The notes below the pieces were generated by a model. That model was not told the origin of the DNA. It did not search any database and was given only the letters and a program-made list of their open reading frames with translations. Of a DNA stretch of 64,000 nucleotides, positions 27,644 to 37,218 are shown piece after piece. The translations under genes and the position numbers were made by a program. Within the stretch, counting starts at the first letter, position 1. Each line of letters begins with the position of its first letter. Source of the DNA: an uncultured Haliea sp. (GTDB lineage: Bacteria; Pseudomonadota; Gammaproteobacteria; Pseudomonadales; Halieaceae). The stretch covers positions 1 to 64,000 of the forward strand of contig CAMYIZ010000017.1 of assembly GCA_947258585.1 (NCBI GenBank). Direction: 5' to 3'.

Positions 27644-29809
27644 TTATTGGCGGGCCGTCGCCTTGAGGCGGCGGCGATAGGCAATGACTCCCGGAAGCAG
27701 CAGCGCGACAATCAGCAACGCCGCGGCGTACAGCGGCCAGGTCACCGGCTGGTTCCATTCGGCGCGCTTCTGTTCCCGCAGGTCTTCATCGATGCGCACG
27801 TACTTGAGCGTACTCTTGGAGATACCGTGGCGCTTGTTGTTGTGCACCCAGCTGTTATTCAGGTAGATATCCTTCGGGTAGTAGGCAAAGAGCCAGACCG
27901 CGTCCTTGCGGAACAGGTCCACCATGCGGGCGACAATGGTTTCCCGCTCCTCCCCGGCCGGCAGTACCCGCATGGCGCGGAACAGCTCGTCGTATTCCTC
28001 CGACTCGTAGTTGGAGTTGTTGGCGCCGTCGCACTTGCAGATCAGGGGGCTTTCCGGGCCAAACAGCAGGAACAGGAAGTTCTCCGGGTCAGGGTAGTCG
28101 GCCAGCCAGCCGTGGGAATAGATCTGGGTGTTGCCGGTGAGCAGTTTCTCCCGGGTCCGGTTCCAGTCCGCAGGCCGGTACTCCACCTGCACCCCGATAC
28201 GGGCGAAAGCGCGGTCTATCCAGTTCATGCTGGTATTGGAAATCGCCTGGCTCTGCACATCGATGAAGATCTTCAGCGGCTCGCCGGTACGCGCATCGCG
28301 GCCGTTGGGGTAACCCGCTTCCACCAGCAGCCGGCGCGCGTACTCGATGGATTTGCGCTGCGGCTTTCCCTCCACCCAGTCATAGACGTAGGGGTTGATC
28401 CCCGCCTCGCCGTCGACGTGGCCGGGGATGCCGGGCGGGATTGGCGTGTGGGCGGCGATGCCGTTGCCCTTGTAAAAGATATTCAGGTATTCCTCGGTAT
28501 CGAAGGCGATCTGCAGTGCCTGGCGCAGCTTGCGCTTGTCCTCGCTGTAGCCGCCCAGCACCGGATCCCGCATGTTGAAGCCGTAGTAATACAGGGCTGG
28601 CTTCACATCCGGTGAGACGCTGATTTCCCGGTCCGCCATTTCTTCACTCAGTTCCACGCCATCCGGGCCCACCACGAAAGCCTGGTCAAACACCCGGTTG
28701 GTATTGCCGTGATTTTCCCCGGAGCGGTCGTAGTAGCCCTGCAGGAACTTGGTCCACAGGGAGAGAACCTCTTTCTCCAGCCGGAACACGGCCCGGTCTA
28801 CCAGTGGTAGGCGTTTCCCGGCATCGTCCAGCAGACCCTGTTCAGCATCCCCCGGCTCCCCCTCGCTGGGGTAGTAGTCCTCGCGGAAGTTGGGGTTGCG
28901 CTCGAGTACGATCTCGCTGTTGGGGTCGTTCTTCACCATCATGAACGGGCCGCTGCCCACCGGCCACCAGTCCAGGGTCAGGTTGCGGTCGATAAACCCC
29001 GGGTTCTTGAAAAAGCGGTCCACCTCGGGGGCAATGGGCGAGAAAAACTGCATCGCCAGCCAGTAGCTGAACTGCGGGTAGCGGCCCTTGATGGTGATCT
29101 CGAAAGTGCGTTCGTCGATGACTTCCAGCCCCTGCATGGGAAACTGGTCCAGGTCCAGCCAGCCGTCCCGCTCCACAGTTTGCAGATGGTCCGAGAACTC
29201 TTTCATGCCAACAATGTACTGGGCCATGAAACCGAGCATGGGCGAGCCGTTGAAGGGGTCGGCCAGGCGTTTGATCGCGTAGACGTAGTCGTTGGCGTGG
29301 ACGGCGCGGGAGTCGGTGTGGGCGAAGTCGCTTATTTCGCTGAAGGCGCGGCCTGCCTGCGGATCACTGAACAGGTAGCGGGGTGCCCCGGTCTCGTCGA
29401 CGGCAAACGCGGGATGGGGCTGGTAGCGGGCGTCCGCCCGCACGGTCAGCCGGTAGCGTGAGAACGCCACCTCTTCACGATCGGGGTCGATTTCCTCGCC
29501 CCCTGCACTCAGGTAGGTAATGTCGGGGAGTTCCTCGACACCCAGCGGGATCAGCTCATAGGGACGCTTGAGGAAATGGTAGCCCATGGGGGGCTCGTAG
29601 ATCTGCATCAGGATCAGCGATTCGTCAGAGGCGTAGGAGATGGCCGGGTCCAGGTGTTTGGGCGGCGCGGGTGAAATCATCGACTGGTAGGTCACCATGC
29701 CCTCAGGCGAGGGGGGGTTGGGGTCGTTCCAGGGCTCGTCCGTGCAGGCGACGAGGAGGAGGGAGCCACACAGCAGGGCGGTGGCCCGGGCGGCCAGTCG
29801 AGGCAGCAT
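27644..29809 (-). CDS. yejA: Oligopeptide ABC transporter substrate-binding lipoprotein (YejA/OppA-like) with C-terminal membrane segment
   Basis: Solute-binding protein family 5 member of 721 residues, first gene of the importer operon. The signal ends in LLLVAC, a lipobox. The body has DFAHTDSRAVHANDYVYAIKR and DWWPVGSGPFMM, typical of the family, and VLGGYSEDKRKLRQALQIAF, typical of the YejA-like group. Unusually the last 30 residues are a hydrophobic helix (LYAAALLIVALLLPGVIAY) followed by the basic RRRLKATARQ, so the protein seems held at both ends: lipid at the N-terminus and a membrane helix at the C-terminus. Oligopeptides are the likely substrate because an M1 peptidase lipoprotein is encoded divergently. 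Confidence 0.9.
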   Translation of the reverse strand: MLPRLAARATALLCGSLLLVACTDEPWNDPNPPSPEGMVTYQSMISPAPPKHLDPAISYASDESLILMQIYEPPMGYHFLKRPYELIPLGVEELPDITYLSAGGEEIDPDREEVAFSRYRLTVRADARYQPHPAFAVDETGAPRYLFSDPQAGRAFSEISDFAHTDSRAVHANDYVYAIKRLADPFNGSPMLGFMAQYIVGMKEFSDHLQTVERDGWLDLDQFPMQGLEVIDERTFEITIKGRYPQFSYWLAMQFFSPIAPEVDRFFKNPGFIDRNLTLDWWPVGSGPFMMVKNDPNSEIVLERNPNFREDYYPSEGEPGDAEQGLLDDAGKRLPLVDRAVFRLEKEVLSLWTKFLQGYYDRSGENHGNTNRVFDQAFVVGPDGVELSEEMADREISVSPDVKPALYYYGFNMRDPVLGGYSEDKRKLRQALQIAFDTEEYLNIFYKGNGIAAHTPIPPGIPGHVDGEAGINPYVYDWVEGKPQRKSIEYARRLLVEAGYPNGRDARTGEPLKIFIDVQSQAISNTSMNWIDRAFARIGVQVEYRPADWNRTREKLLTGNTQIYSHGWLADYPDPENFLFLLFGPESPLICKCDGANNSNYESEEYDELFRAMRVLPAGEERETIVARMVDLFRKDAVWLFAYYPKDIYLNNSWVHNNKRHGISKSTLKYVRIDEDLREQKRAEWNQPVTWPLYAAALLIVALLLPGVIAYRRRLKATARQ

Positions 29810-29936
29810 GCAAAGTTGTCCGTTTGGCGATCAGGCTGGCAATGTTAACAGTAAATACACCGGTGGTTAACCTCGTCGGGCCGGGCTCGCGAAATGTGTG
29901 CCAAAGGGTATAGTAGCGACCGGCAGAGGATATTCG

Positions 29937-32285
29937 ATGCGCGTACTGGCAGGATTGTTGGTGGGACTTTTGACGGCCTGTGGCCGGGTGGACGGGATAC
30001 CGGTTGAGCCGGGCGTGGCGCTGGCCCTGGCGGAGCAGCGTACGGAGCAGCTATCGGAACTGCATTACAAATTGCATTTCGATATTCCCGCGGCCCCGAC
30101 GCAGCCCATTCGCGGCCAGGTGGAGATCCGGTTTAGCCTCGCGCGCGTCGGCATGCCCCTGCAACTGGACTTCCGCGCCCCGCCGGAGGCCGTTTCAGCG
30201 CTGTCGGTCAACGGCCGTGCGCTGACGGTTCTGGCGCAGCGCGAGCACATTGTGTTGCCGGCAGAATCCCTGCGTGCCGGGATCAACACCGTGGCCATTA
30301 CCTTCGACGCCGGTGATGGCAGCCTCAACCGCAACCCGGACTATTTGTTCGCGCTGTTTGTGCCGGATCGGGCGCGCACCGCGTTTCCCTTGTTCGACCA
30401 GCCCGACCTGAAGGCGAGCTGGGAACTCAGCCTCAGCCTGCCTGAGGAGTGGAAGGCTCTGGCCAATGGCCCGCTGCTGGCAGCGGAGCCGGTCGCGGGT
30501 GCGACCCTGCACCGGTTCGCGGTGACCGAGCCCATCAGCTCATATCTGTTCTCCTTTGTCGCCGGCCGCTTCGAGTCGGTGGGGGAGCCCTGGGGCGAGC
30601 GCAGCATGACCCTGCTGCACAGGGAAACGGACCCGGACAAGCTCGCCCGCAACCTGGGGGACATTTTTGCCCAGCACCGCGCGGCGGTGGCCTGGCTGGA
30701 AGACTACACCGGCATTGCCTTCCCGTTTGCCAAGCTCGACTTTGCGCTGATTCCCGCTTTCCCCTACGGCGGCATGGAGCATGTGGGCGCCATCCAGTAC
30801 CAGGCGGAGTTGCTGCTGCTGGATGAGAACCCCACCGACGAGGAGCTCCTGCGCCGCGCCAGCCTGATCGCCCACGAGGTTGCCCATATGTGGTTTGGCA
30901 ACCTCGTGACCATGCGCTGGTTCAACGATGTCTGGACCAAGGAAGTGTTCGCCAACTTCATGGCGGCGAAAATGGTCAACCCGGGCTTCCCGAACATCGA
31001 CCACGAACTGAATTTCCTGCTGCGCCACTACCCCGCCGCCTACGCGGTGGACCGCTCGGCGGGGGCACATCCGATCCGCCAGCACCTCGACAACCTCAAT
31101 CAGGCCGGGCAGCTGTACGGTCCCATCATCTACAACAAGGCACCCATCATGATGCGGCAGCTGGAGCGGATGCTGGGGGAGGAGCTGTTCCGTCAGGGCA
31201 TGCGTGAGTATCTCGCCCGGTATGCCTACGGCAATGCCACCTGGCCGGCGCTGGTCGGGATTCTCGATCCACTGACAGAGGTGGACCTGCAGGCCTGGAG
31301 CGAGGTCTGGGTGCACGGCAGCGGTTTTCCCGATGCTTCCCTGCAGGTCGCGGATGAAGCGCTGTTCTACGGGCCCGGGCCGGCCCGGCTGGCCGAACTC
31401 GATGCCTGGGGTGACCTGGCCCTGGTGCAGCGGGGACGGCTGCTGCTGGACCTCTACGAGGGCGTGCTGGGCGGTAGCGGCGCCGGGGCGGAGGCCTACA
31501 GCGATGCCCTGGTGCAGATTGTGGCCCGCGAGCCCAACCAGTTGCTGCTGGCTACCGCTCTGTCACAGCTGGGTCGCCTGCAGCAGTCGCTGCTGCCCGG
31601 GGCGGCAGGCGAACGCCTGCAGCCACGTCTGGAGGCGACCCTGTGGCAGGGGATTGCGGCCAGCGCTGAGCCCGGCCGCACCAGGCTGTTGTTCGACAGC
31701 CTGTCCCTGCTGGCGGTGGCGCCGGATTCGCTGCAGCGCCTGCTGGACATCTGGCAGGGAGGGGAGTCCGTGCCGGGTTTGCAGCTGTCAGAAAATGACC
31801 TGATTCGCCTGGCTGAGCGCCTCGCGCTGCGCTTGCCGGAACAGGCGGACGCCATCGTCAGCGCGCAGCTGGAAAAGACCCGCAACCCCGACAGCCGTCG
31901 CCGGCTGGCTTTTCTGGCGCCCGCGCTCGCGCCTGATACTGCGGTCCGGGACCGGTTCTTTGCCAGTCTGGCGGACCCGGCCAACAGGGCCACCGAGAGC
32001 TGGGTACTGGATGCCCTGGCGTATCTCCACCACCCGTCGCGCACTGCGCATTCACTGCGCTATATCCAGCCCAGTCTTGAATTGCTGGAGGAAATCCAGG
32101 TCACGGGGGACATCTTTTTTCCCTCGGGCTGGCTGCGCGCAACGCTGCAAAACCACGCGTCGGCGGAGGCCGTGGCTACGGTTCAGGACTTTCTGGCAGC
32201 AAGACCGGACTACAACCCGCAGTTGCGGATGAAGATCCTGCAGGCGCTGGATATGCCCCGGCGCGCGCTGCAACTCGGGCAATAA
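29937..32285 (+). CDS. M1-family aminopeptidase, lipoprotein
   Basis: Zinc metallopeptidase of 782 residues from the ATG at 29937 (AGAGGA seven bases upstream). The signal ends LLTAC, so it is lipid-anchored in the envelope, unlike cytoplasmic PepN. The zinc site is HEVAHMWFGN near residue 311, with the third ligand in WTKEVFANF 18 residues later. FPYGGMEHVGAIQY near 278 replaces the usual GAMEN exopeptidase loop with GGMEH. The C-terminal half is the helical ERAP1-like domain. It is divergent from the oligopeptide importer, so it could trim peptides before uptake. Confidence 0.92.
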   Translation: MRVLAGLLVGLLTACGRVDGIPVEPGVALALAEQRTEQLSELHYKLHFDIPAAPTQPIRGQVEIRFSLARVGMPLQLDFRAPPEAVSALSVNGRALTVLAQREHIVLPAESLRAGINTVAITFDAGDGSLNRNPDYLFALFVPDRARTAFPLFDQPDLKASWELSLSLPEEWKALANGPLLAAEPVAGATLHRFAVTEPISSYLFSFVAGRFESVGEPWGERSMTLLHRETDPDKLARNLGDIFAQHRAAVAWLEDYTGIAFPFAKLDFALIPAFPYGGMEHVGAIQYQAELLLLDENPTDEELLRRASLIAHEVAHMWFGNLVTMRWFNDVWTKEVFANFMAAKMVNPGFPNIDHELNFLLRHYPAAYAVDRSAGAHPIRQHLDNLNQAGQLYGPIIYNKAPIMMRQLERMLGEELFRQGMREYLARYAYGNATWPALVGILDPLTEVDLQAWSEVWVHGSGFPDASLQVADEALFYGPGPARLAELDAWGDLALVQRGRLLLDLYEGVLGGSGAGAEAYSDALVQIVAREPNQLLLATALSQLGRLQQSLLPGAAGERLQPRLEATLWQGIAASAEPGRTRLLFDSLSLLAVAPDSLQRLLDIWQGGESVPGLQLSENDLIRLAERLALRLPEQADAIVSAQLEKTRNPDSRRRLAFLAPALAPDTAVRDRFFASLADPANRATESWVLDALAYLHHPSRTAHSLRYIQPSLELLEEIQVTGDIFFPSGWLRATLQNHASAEAVATVQDFLAARPDYNPQLRMKILQALDMPRRALQLGQ

Positions 32286-32287
32286 AA

Positions 32288-32318
32288 AACCCCGCGACCG
32301 GCTGCCGGTCGCGGGGTT
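32288..32318 (-). terminator. Intrinsic terminator of the phoX-like gene
   Basis: A 12-bp GC-rich stem (CCCCGCGACCGG / CCGGTCGCGGGG) with a 3-base loop, extended by AA/TT. Read on the minus strand it is followed by six T residues (plus-strand A run 32284-32289), 20 bases after the stop of the PhoX gene. In the plus direction no T-run follows, so it may stop the M1 gene only weakly. Confidence 0.85.
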
Positions 32319-32338
32319 GAGTTCGCGATGACCGGAGG

Positions 32339-34201
32339 TCAGGAGCCGATAACGCCGCCGTCCTTGCGGGTGATGACGATGGTGCAATCGCGGGGGATGG
32401 TCACGCCGTCAGGCGCTGCGGGGAAGTTGCTCAGCGCGGGATTGCCATCGCCGGGGTGCTGGGTGTTGATGAACATGGTGCGGCGGTCCGGGGTGACCGT
32501 GATGCCGGTAATCTCGTCCCCGGTCACGCCGGCAAACAGGCGCCGAACATCCAGGTCCGGGCCGCTGTCGTAGGTGCTGGCAACCACCATCTGGTTGTTG
32601 AGTCCCTTTTTCTGGCCGCCGTCGGTCTGGATGAAAATGCGCCCGTCGGGGTCGATCCAGATGCCGTCCGGGTCCGAGAAGGTGCGCTCGTCGCCTTCCC
32701 CGTGGGTGTCCTGGGCGATGACAAAGATGTCCCAGGTGAAGCTCAGGCCGGTGTGCTGCTCGCTGTCATGCCAGCGAATGATATGACCGTCGGCATTGGG
32801 TGCCAGGGGGTTGGCAGCGTCGGCCTCGGTGCGCCGGCTGTTGTTGGTCAGGGCGCAGTAGACATCGCCATTCGGAGCCACGGCGGTCCACTCGGGGCGG
32901 TCCATGGGGGTGGCGCCGGCCTTGTCGGCAGCGATGCGGGCGTAGGTCAGGATCTCTTCCAGGCTCATGCCTGCGAGGGCCGGGTTGTCGGGTGAGAGCT
33001 CCAGCCACTCGCCGCTGCCGTCGTCGTTGAACTTCGCCGCATACAGGGTGCCGTGGTCCAGCGGGCTCTGGCCCTGGGCGCGCATGGATTTCCAGTTGCC
33101 CGCGGAGACAAATTTGTAGATGTAGTCAAAGCGCTCATCGTCGCCCATGTAGCCGACGATACGGCCGCCGCGGCCCTCGACGATTGCGATACCCTCGTGT
33201 TTGCAGCGGCCCAGGGCGGTGCGCTTGACCGGCGCGGCATCGGGGTTGAAGGGATCGACCTCTACAATCCAGCCGAAACGGTTTTCCTCATTGCGGAAGG
33301 CGCTGTTGTCTGCACGGCCGAGGTCGAAGCGTTCATCGAAGTTGCCCCAGCCGTAGCCGAAGCCACCGCCGCTGAAACCGTAGCGCGCCTGTTCCGCGGT
33401 CGCCGTCCAGGAGGAGCCGGGAGCGACGTTGAAATAGCCGTTGAAGTTTTCCTCGCAGGTGAGGTACGTGCCCCAGGGCGTATAGCCGTTGGCGCAGTTG
33501 TTGAGCGTGCCCATGGGTACGCTGTCGCCCGCGATAAGCTCGCTGTTCGCCACCGGCCCACTGAACGTTACCGGGGTGTTGCCGTGGACCCTGCGGTTGT
33601 ACTCGCTGCCCCTGACCAGTTCCCAGCTACCGCCCTGCTTGCGGATCTCGACCACGGAGATCCCGTGGGCATGCTGGGATATCAGTACGTCATCCCCGTT
33701 CTCCGGAAACGACTTGCCGAACACCTGGAAGTTGTCGCCGAACTCGTGGTTGATCGCCAGCAGGCCGCGGGTGTTGCTGCCGCGGAAGGGGAAAAACCAC
33801 ATGCCGTCGTGGCCAATGCCGACCTGTCGGGTCTGTTGCGTGGGTGTGGGCCGGCTGCCCGGGTCGCCGAGGTAGTCCTGGTCGGGGTTTTCGAGGTGGG
33901 TGCCCCAGGGAATCAGCACTTCGTACTGGTAGTCCACGGAAATGGACGGCATCGGGCCCGTGCCCTCGGCAATCGGGACCGGTGTGAAATTGATCAGGCC
34001 GTTCTTCAGGTCCTGGCCCACCGGGCCGTTGGGGCCCTTTTTGCCACCGGCGGCCGCCATGGCCAGGGAGCTGCCGAAGAATGTACCGGCGGCCAGGGTC
34101 AAGCCGCCTTGCATGACCTGCCGGCGTGAGGCGTAGCCGGTGAGGACATCCACGAATGTGCGATTGCTGGAGGGGTTGCTGCTGCCTTCATCATGATCCA
34201 T
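32339..34201 (-). CDS. phoX: PhoX-family alkaline phosphatase (DUF839), Tat-exported
   Basis: Periplasmic or secreted phosphatase of 620 residues (ATG at 34201 with AGGA eight bases upstream; 44 open codons before it are ignored). A Tat signal is clear: SRRQVMQGG followed by LTLAAGTFFGSSLAMAAA near residues 25-55. Family features include LLAINHEFGDNF near 150, GTLNNCANGYTPWGTYLTCEEN near 240 split across two strands with Cys and Glu ligands, and FGWIVEVDPF near 318. PhoX enzymes use Fe and Ca and are common in marine bacteria short of phosphate. No Pho box was identified. A TonB receptor lies upstream on the same strand but has its own terminator. Confidence 0.9.
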   Translation of the reverse strand: MDHDEGSSNPSSNRTFVDVLTGYASRRQVMQGGLTLAAGTFFGSSLAMAAAGGKKGPNGPVGQDLKNGLINFTPVPIAEGTGPMPSISVDYQYEVLIPWGTHLENPDQDYLGDPGSRPTPTQQTRQVGIGHDGMWFFPFRGSNTRGLLAINHEFGDNFQVFGKSFPENGDDVLISQHAHGISVVEIRKQGGSWELVRGSEYNRRVHGNTPVTFSGPVANSELIAGDSVPMGTLNNCANGYTPWGTYLTCEENFNGYFNVAPGSSWTATAEQARYGFSGGGFGYGWGNFDERFDLGRADNSAFRNEENRFGWIVEVDPFNPDAAPVKRTALGRCKHEGIAIVEGRGGRIVGYMGDDERFDYIYKFVSAGNWKSMRAQGQSPLDHGTLYAAKFNDDGSGEWLELSPDNPALAGMSLEEILTYARIAADKAGATPMDRPEWTAVAPNGDVYCALTNNSRRTEADAANPLAPNADGHIIRWHDSEQHTGLSFTWDIFVIAQDTHGEGDERTFSDPDGIWIDPDGRIFIQTDGGQKKGLNNQMVVASTYDSGPDLDVRRLFAGVTGDEITGITVTPDRRTMFINTQHPGDGNPALSNFPAAPDGVTIPRDCTIVITRKDGGVIGS

Positions 34202-34405
34202 GTTTTCAATCCTGCGCTGTCGGTTTGGAGTTCGAGCATGGTCGGTGTCCGGTTTCGGAGCCCGCCGTGCGGCCAGTGACCCGCTCTGCCACCGGGCCCA
34301 CTGACAGTCGAGCTTAGGGGGGAGGTATTGCACTGCGGTGGCAGATTTGTGGCAGAAAAAAGAACTTTTTCGAACAGCGGTGACGGCGGGGAGAAAACAC
34401 GAGAT

Positions 34406-34435
34406 AAAAAAAGGGCCAGCGCGAGGCTGGCCCTT
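34406..34435 (-). terminator. Intrinsic terminator of the upstream TonB receptor gene
   Basis: A 10-bp stem (AAGGGCCAGC / GCTGGCCCTT) with a 5-base loop; on the minus strand it is followed by a run of T residues (plus-strand A run from 34406). It lies 20 bases after the receptor stop at 34455 and separates that gene from the phoX-like gene. Confidence 0.88.
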
Positions 34436-34454
34436 GGAGAGTGCGCGGAACGGC

Positions 34455-36884
34455 TTAGAACTCGTAGATCACGTCGAAACCGAAGGTGCGCGGCTGGTTC
34501 CAGGTGTTGCCGGCAAAACCCAGGGTGCCGAAGTCTATCCCCCACTCCCGGTACTCCTCGTCGGTGAAGTTCTTCACCCAGGCCGACAGGCGCATCTCCC
34601 CGCCATCGCCCACTGCCAGTTCATCCAGGGTCAGGCGGGCGTTGGCCACCGTGCGGCTGTCCGCCGAGTCGAACTGGTTCTGGAAGGGATGGAAGGTCAT
34701 GCTGTCGGTATAGGTCACATCCACCCGCGCGCTGAGCGCGCCGACACCGGTGTTGGGCAGGCTGTACTGCAGGCCTACCGCGCCGGTGTTTTCCGGGGCC
34801 CGGGTTACCGTGGTGACATCGGCGATGTTCTCGATCTGGTTGGTGACCGGGTTGCGGGCGTTGTACTCATCGAACTCGGCGTCCAGGTAGCCGTAGGTCA
34901 GGTCCAGGGTGACGTGCTCGCTGAGCAGGGCAACGATTTCCAGCTCAAGTCCCTGGTAGGTTGACTCCCCGGCGTTGGTGATGCGGCTGGAGGCACCGCC
35001 GCTGCCGGCCTCGAAGACCGCGATCTGCATATCCTGGTAGTCGTTGTAGAACAGTGCGGCGTTGACCCGCAGGCGCCGGTCGAGCCAGTCGGACTTCAGG
35101 CCCAGCTCATAGGAGTCCAGCGTTTCTTCATTATAGGCCTCGTTCCAGGCTGTGACGGTTGAAGCCCGGGAGTTGAAACCGCCGCCGTTGTAGCCGGTGG
35201 AATGGGTGAAGTAGACATTCATGTCCGGGTTCACCGAGTAGTTCAGGGTGACCAGGTAGCTGAGGTCATCCCACTTGTCGCGGTTGGTCAGCTTGTCGGC
35301 AATGCTGCTGTGCCCCAGGCTCTCGTTGAACAGGAAGCCATCGCGCTCGTCCTCCGTGTAACGCAGGCCGACGGTGAGATCAAGGTCCTCGGTGAGGGAA
35401 TAGGTTCCCTGGCCGTACACCGCGCTGGATTCGGTGGTCTGGCCATAGATAAAGTCGACGTAGCCGTTGAGGTTCGGGTCCGCACCCGGGAAGGGGAACG
35501 GCAGCGGCAGGCGCTGGCTGCCCTGGCACACCGGTCCTGTGCCGAAGTCGTTGCAGAAGCCGGCACCGATAAAGGCGCCGCCGATCGCGCTGCCCACCAG
35601 GAACTGGATCGGCAGGGCGAAGGTTTGCGGGTTGTCCTGGTAGATGTCTTCCTCGTAGTAGTAGAGGCCGACGGTGTACTGCAGGCGGTCATCCATGGCA
35701 TCGCCGATGAGCTGCAGTTCATGCGTTTCCAGCTTGATCCAGCCCTCATCTATCTTGGCCTGGAAACCCTGGGTGGGGATGGCCTGGCCGCCGCCGTAGA
35801 ACAGGTCGCGCATGGTGTAGGCGCCGCCGTCCAGGTCCGTGGAGGCGTAGCCGGAGTCGGTGTCGCGCTTGGCGTAGATGTACTTGATCATGAACGGTTC
35901 CAGCTCCCAGGAAACCGTCAGGTTGTGGCCGTCCACTTCCAGGTACTCGTTGCTCACCCCGTCCAGGGTGTACTGCTCACGCCGCTTGGTCGGGTCGCCC
36001 ACGGTGGCGGCCATCTGCTGGAAAATCTCCCCGCCGAGGAAGGTGTAGGGGAAAGGGGTATCGGTAAAGCCGTTGTAGATGCTGTCCTTGACCTTGGAGA
36101 TCTGGAAAGGCGTGGGGACCCCGATGTTGTCGGTGCGGTCGAAGGTGTAGTCGACCACCAGTCTCTCGGACGGCTCCAGGCGCAGGGCTACCCGGTAGGC
36201 GGTATTGTCCTCGCTGCCCAGGTTCTCTTCGCCGCCCGGCCAGTCATTCTTTGCCCAGCCGTCATACTCCATCTTGGCAGCCGACAGCTTCATGGACAGC
36301 ACATCGCCCATTTTGGGCAGGTCCACGGAGCCGGCAACGCGGCGATAGCCGTCGTTGCCAATGCTGCCCTGGAGCTTGCCGCCCAGCTCGCCCGTTGGCT
36401 TGATGGTGGTGACGTTGACCGCGCCGCCGGTGCTGTTGCGGCCGAACAGGGTGCCCTGTGGCCCCCGCAGGACTTCGACAGATTGCAGGTCGACGATGTC
36501 GAATACCGAGCCTACCGTCTTGCTCATGTAGACCCCGTCCAGGTAGAAGCTGGTCTTGGGGTCCACCATCAGCGAGGTCTCGCCGCTGCCTACGCCGCGG
36601 ATGTAGATCGACATGTTGGAGTTGGAGGATGGCTGCTTCTGGATATTGGTGTTGGGCGCAAAACTGCCGATATCGGCGATATCGTAGATGCCCAGGTCGG
36701 CGATTTTCTCGGCGCTGAACGCGGTGACCGCGATCGGGGTCTCCTGAAGCAGGGTCTCCCGGCGCTGGGCGGTGACGACAACCTCTTCCAGGGCGAGGGT
36801 CTGGGCCTGTGCCACGGACATTACGGGAATCGACGTGGCGGCGATGATTGCAGCTGCTATGGGGGTACGAAAGTACTTAGGCAT
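34455..36884 (-). CDS. TonB-dependent outer-membrane receptor
   Basis: Outer-membrane importer of 809 residues. A signal peptide ends at SVAQAQ; the plug domain starts LALEEVVVTAQRRETLLQETP near residue 30 and carries IYIRGVGSGETS, LRGPQGTLFGRNSTGGAVNV near 140. The barrel ends FGFDVIYEF with the terminal Phe. The start has GGAG nine bases upstream. It is followed by its own terminator, so it is probably a single-gene unit. The substrate is unknown; proximity to PhoX does not by itself show a role in phosphate-ester uptake. Confidence 0.92.
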   Translation of the reverse strand: MPKYFRTPIAAAIIAATSIPVMSVAQAQTLALEEVVVTAQRRETLLQETPIAVTAFSAEKIADLGIYDIADIGSFAPNTNIQKQPSSNSNMSIYIRGVGSGETSLMVDPKTSFYLDGVYMSKTVGSVFDIVDLQSVEVLRGPQGTLFGRNSTGGAVNVTTIKPTGELGGKLQGSIGNDGYRRVAGSVDLPKMGDVLSMKLSAAKMEYDGWAKNDWPGGEENLGSEDNTAYRVALRLEPSERLVVDYTFDRTDNIGVPTPFQISKVKDSIYNGFTDTPFPYTFLGGEIFQQMAATVGDPTKRREQYTLDGVSNEYLEVDGHNLTVSWELEPFMIKYIYAKRDTDSGYASTDLDGGAYTMRDLFYGGGQAIPTQGFQAKIDEGWIKLETHELQLIGDAMDDRLQYTVGLYYYEEDIYQDNPQTFALPIQFLVGSAIGGAFIGAGFCNDFGTGPVCQGSQRLPLPFPFPGADPNLNGYVDFIYGQTTESSAVYGQGTYSLTEDLDLTVGLRYTEDERDGFLFNESLGHSSIADKLTNRDKWDDLSYLVTLNYSVNPDMNVYFTHSTGYNGGGFNSRASTVTAWNEAYNEETLDSYELGLKSDWLDRRLRVNAALFYNDYQDMQIAVFEAGSGGASSRITNAGESTYQGLELEIVALLSEHVTLDLTYGYLDAEFDEYNARNPVTNQIENIADVTTVTRAPENTGAVGLQYSLPNTGVGALSARVDVTYTDSMTFHPFQNQFDSADSRTVANARLTLDELAVGDGGEMRLSAWVKNFTDEEYREWGIDFGTLGFAGNTWNQPRTFGFDVIYEF

Positions 36885-37218
36885 GGTAAGGCTCCGTAAT
36901 CGTTATTATGGGCGTCCCTGGGGGCCGCCTGGCAACCGGGTCAACACCTCGTGTTGGACTCCGCGGACAAAATATGTTGTTTTGAAATCCGCAACCGCAG
37001 TTTAACTTTGCAGGAGCCTCCTTCGTCAAGCCCTCCTTGCAGTAATAATTACGCTGTGGTTTATGGAGTCGACCCGGGGCGGTATTCTGCTCGGATTCCG
37101 GCATTTCCGGGACCAGTTCACAGCCTGTCGGGCGAATCGTTGCAAGGCAGTTGATACCGTGCTTAACATGGCGCGATGCGGCATCTCTGGAGTCGCTCAG
37201 TGCGAGGCGCTTACCACC
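36885..37218. other. Intergenic region (334 bp) between TonB receptor and CHASE/GGDEF/EAL gene
   Basis: Divergent promoter region, more AT-rich than its surroundings. On the minus strand TTGACG (plus-strand complement at about 37025-37030) lies 17 bases before GTTAAA, a possible receptor promoter. An 11-base palindrome AGGAGCCTCCT is at about 37012-37022, inside that spacer. Open frames in the region run into the downstream gene but lack coding similarity. Confidence 0.4.

Noticed and set aside
32288-32318. Terminator for the plus-strand M1 gene
   Set aside because: The U-tract is present only in the minus direction, so it is assigned to the phoX-like gene.
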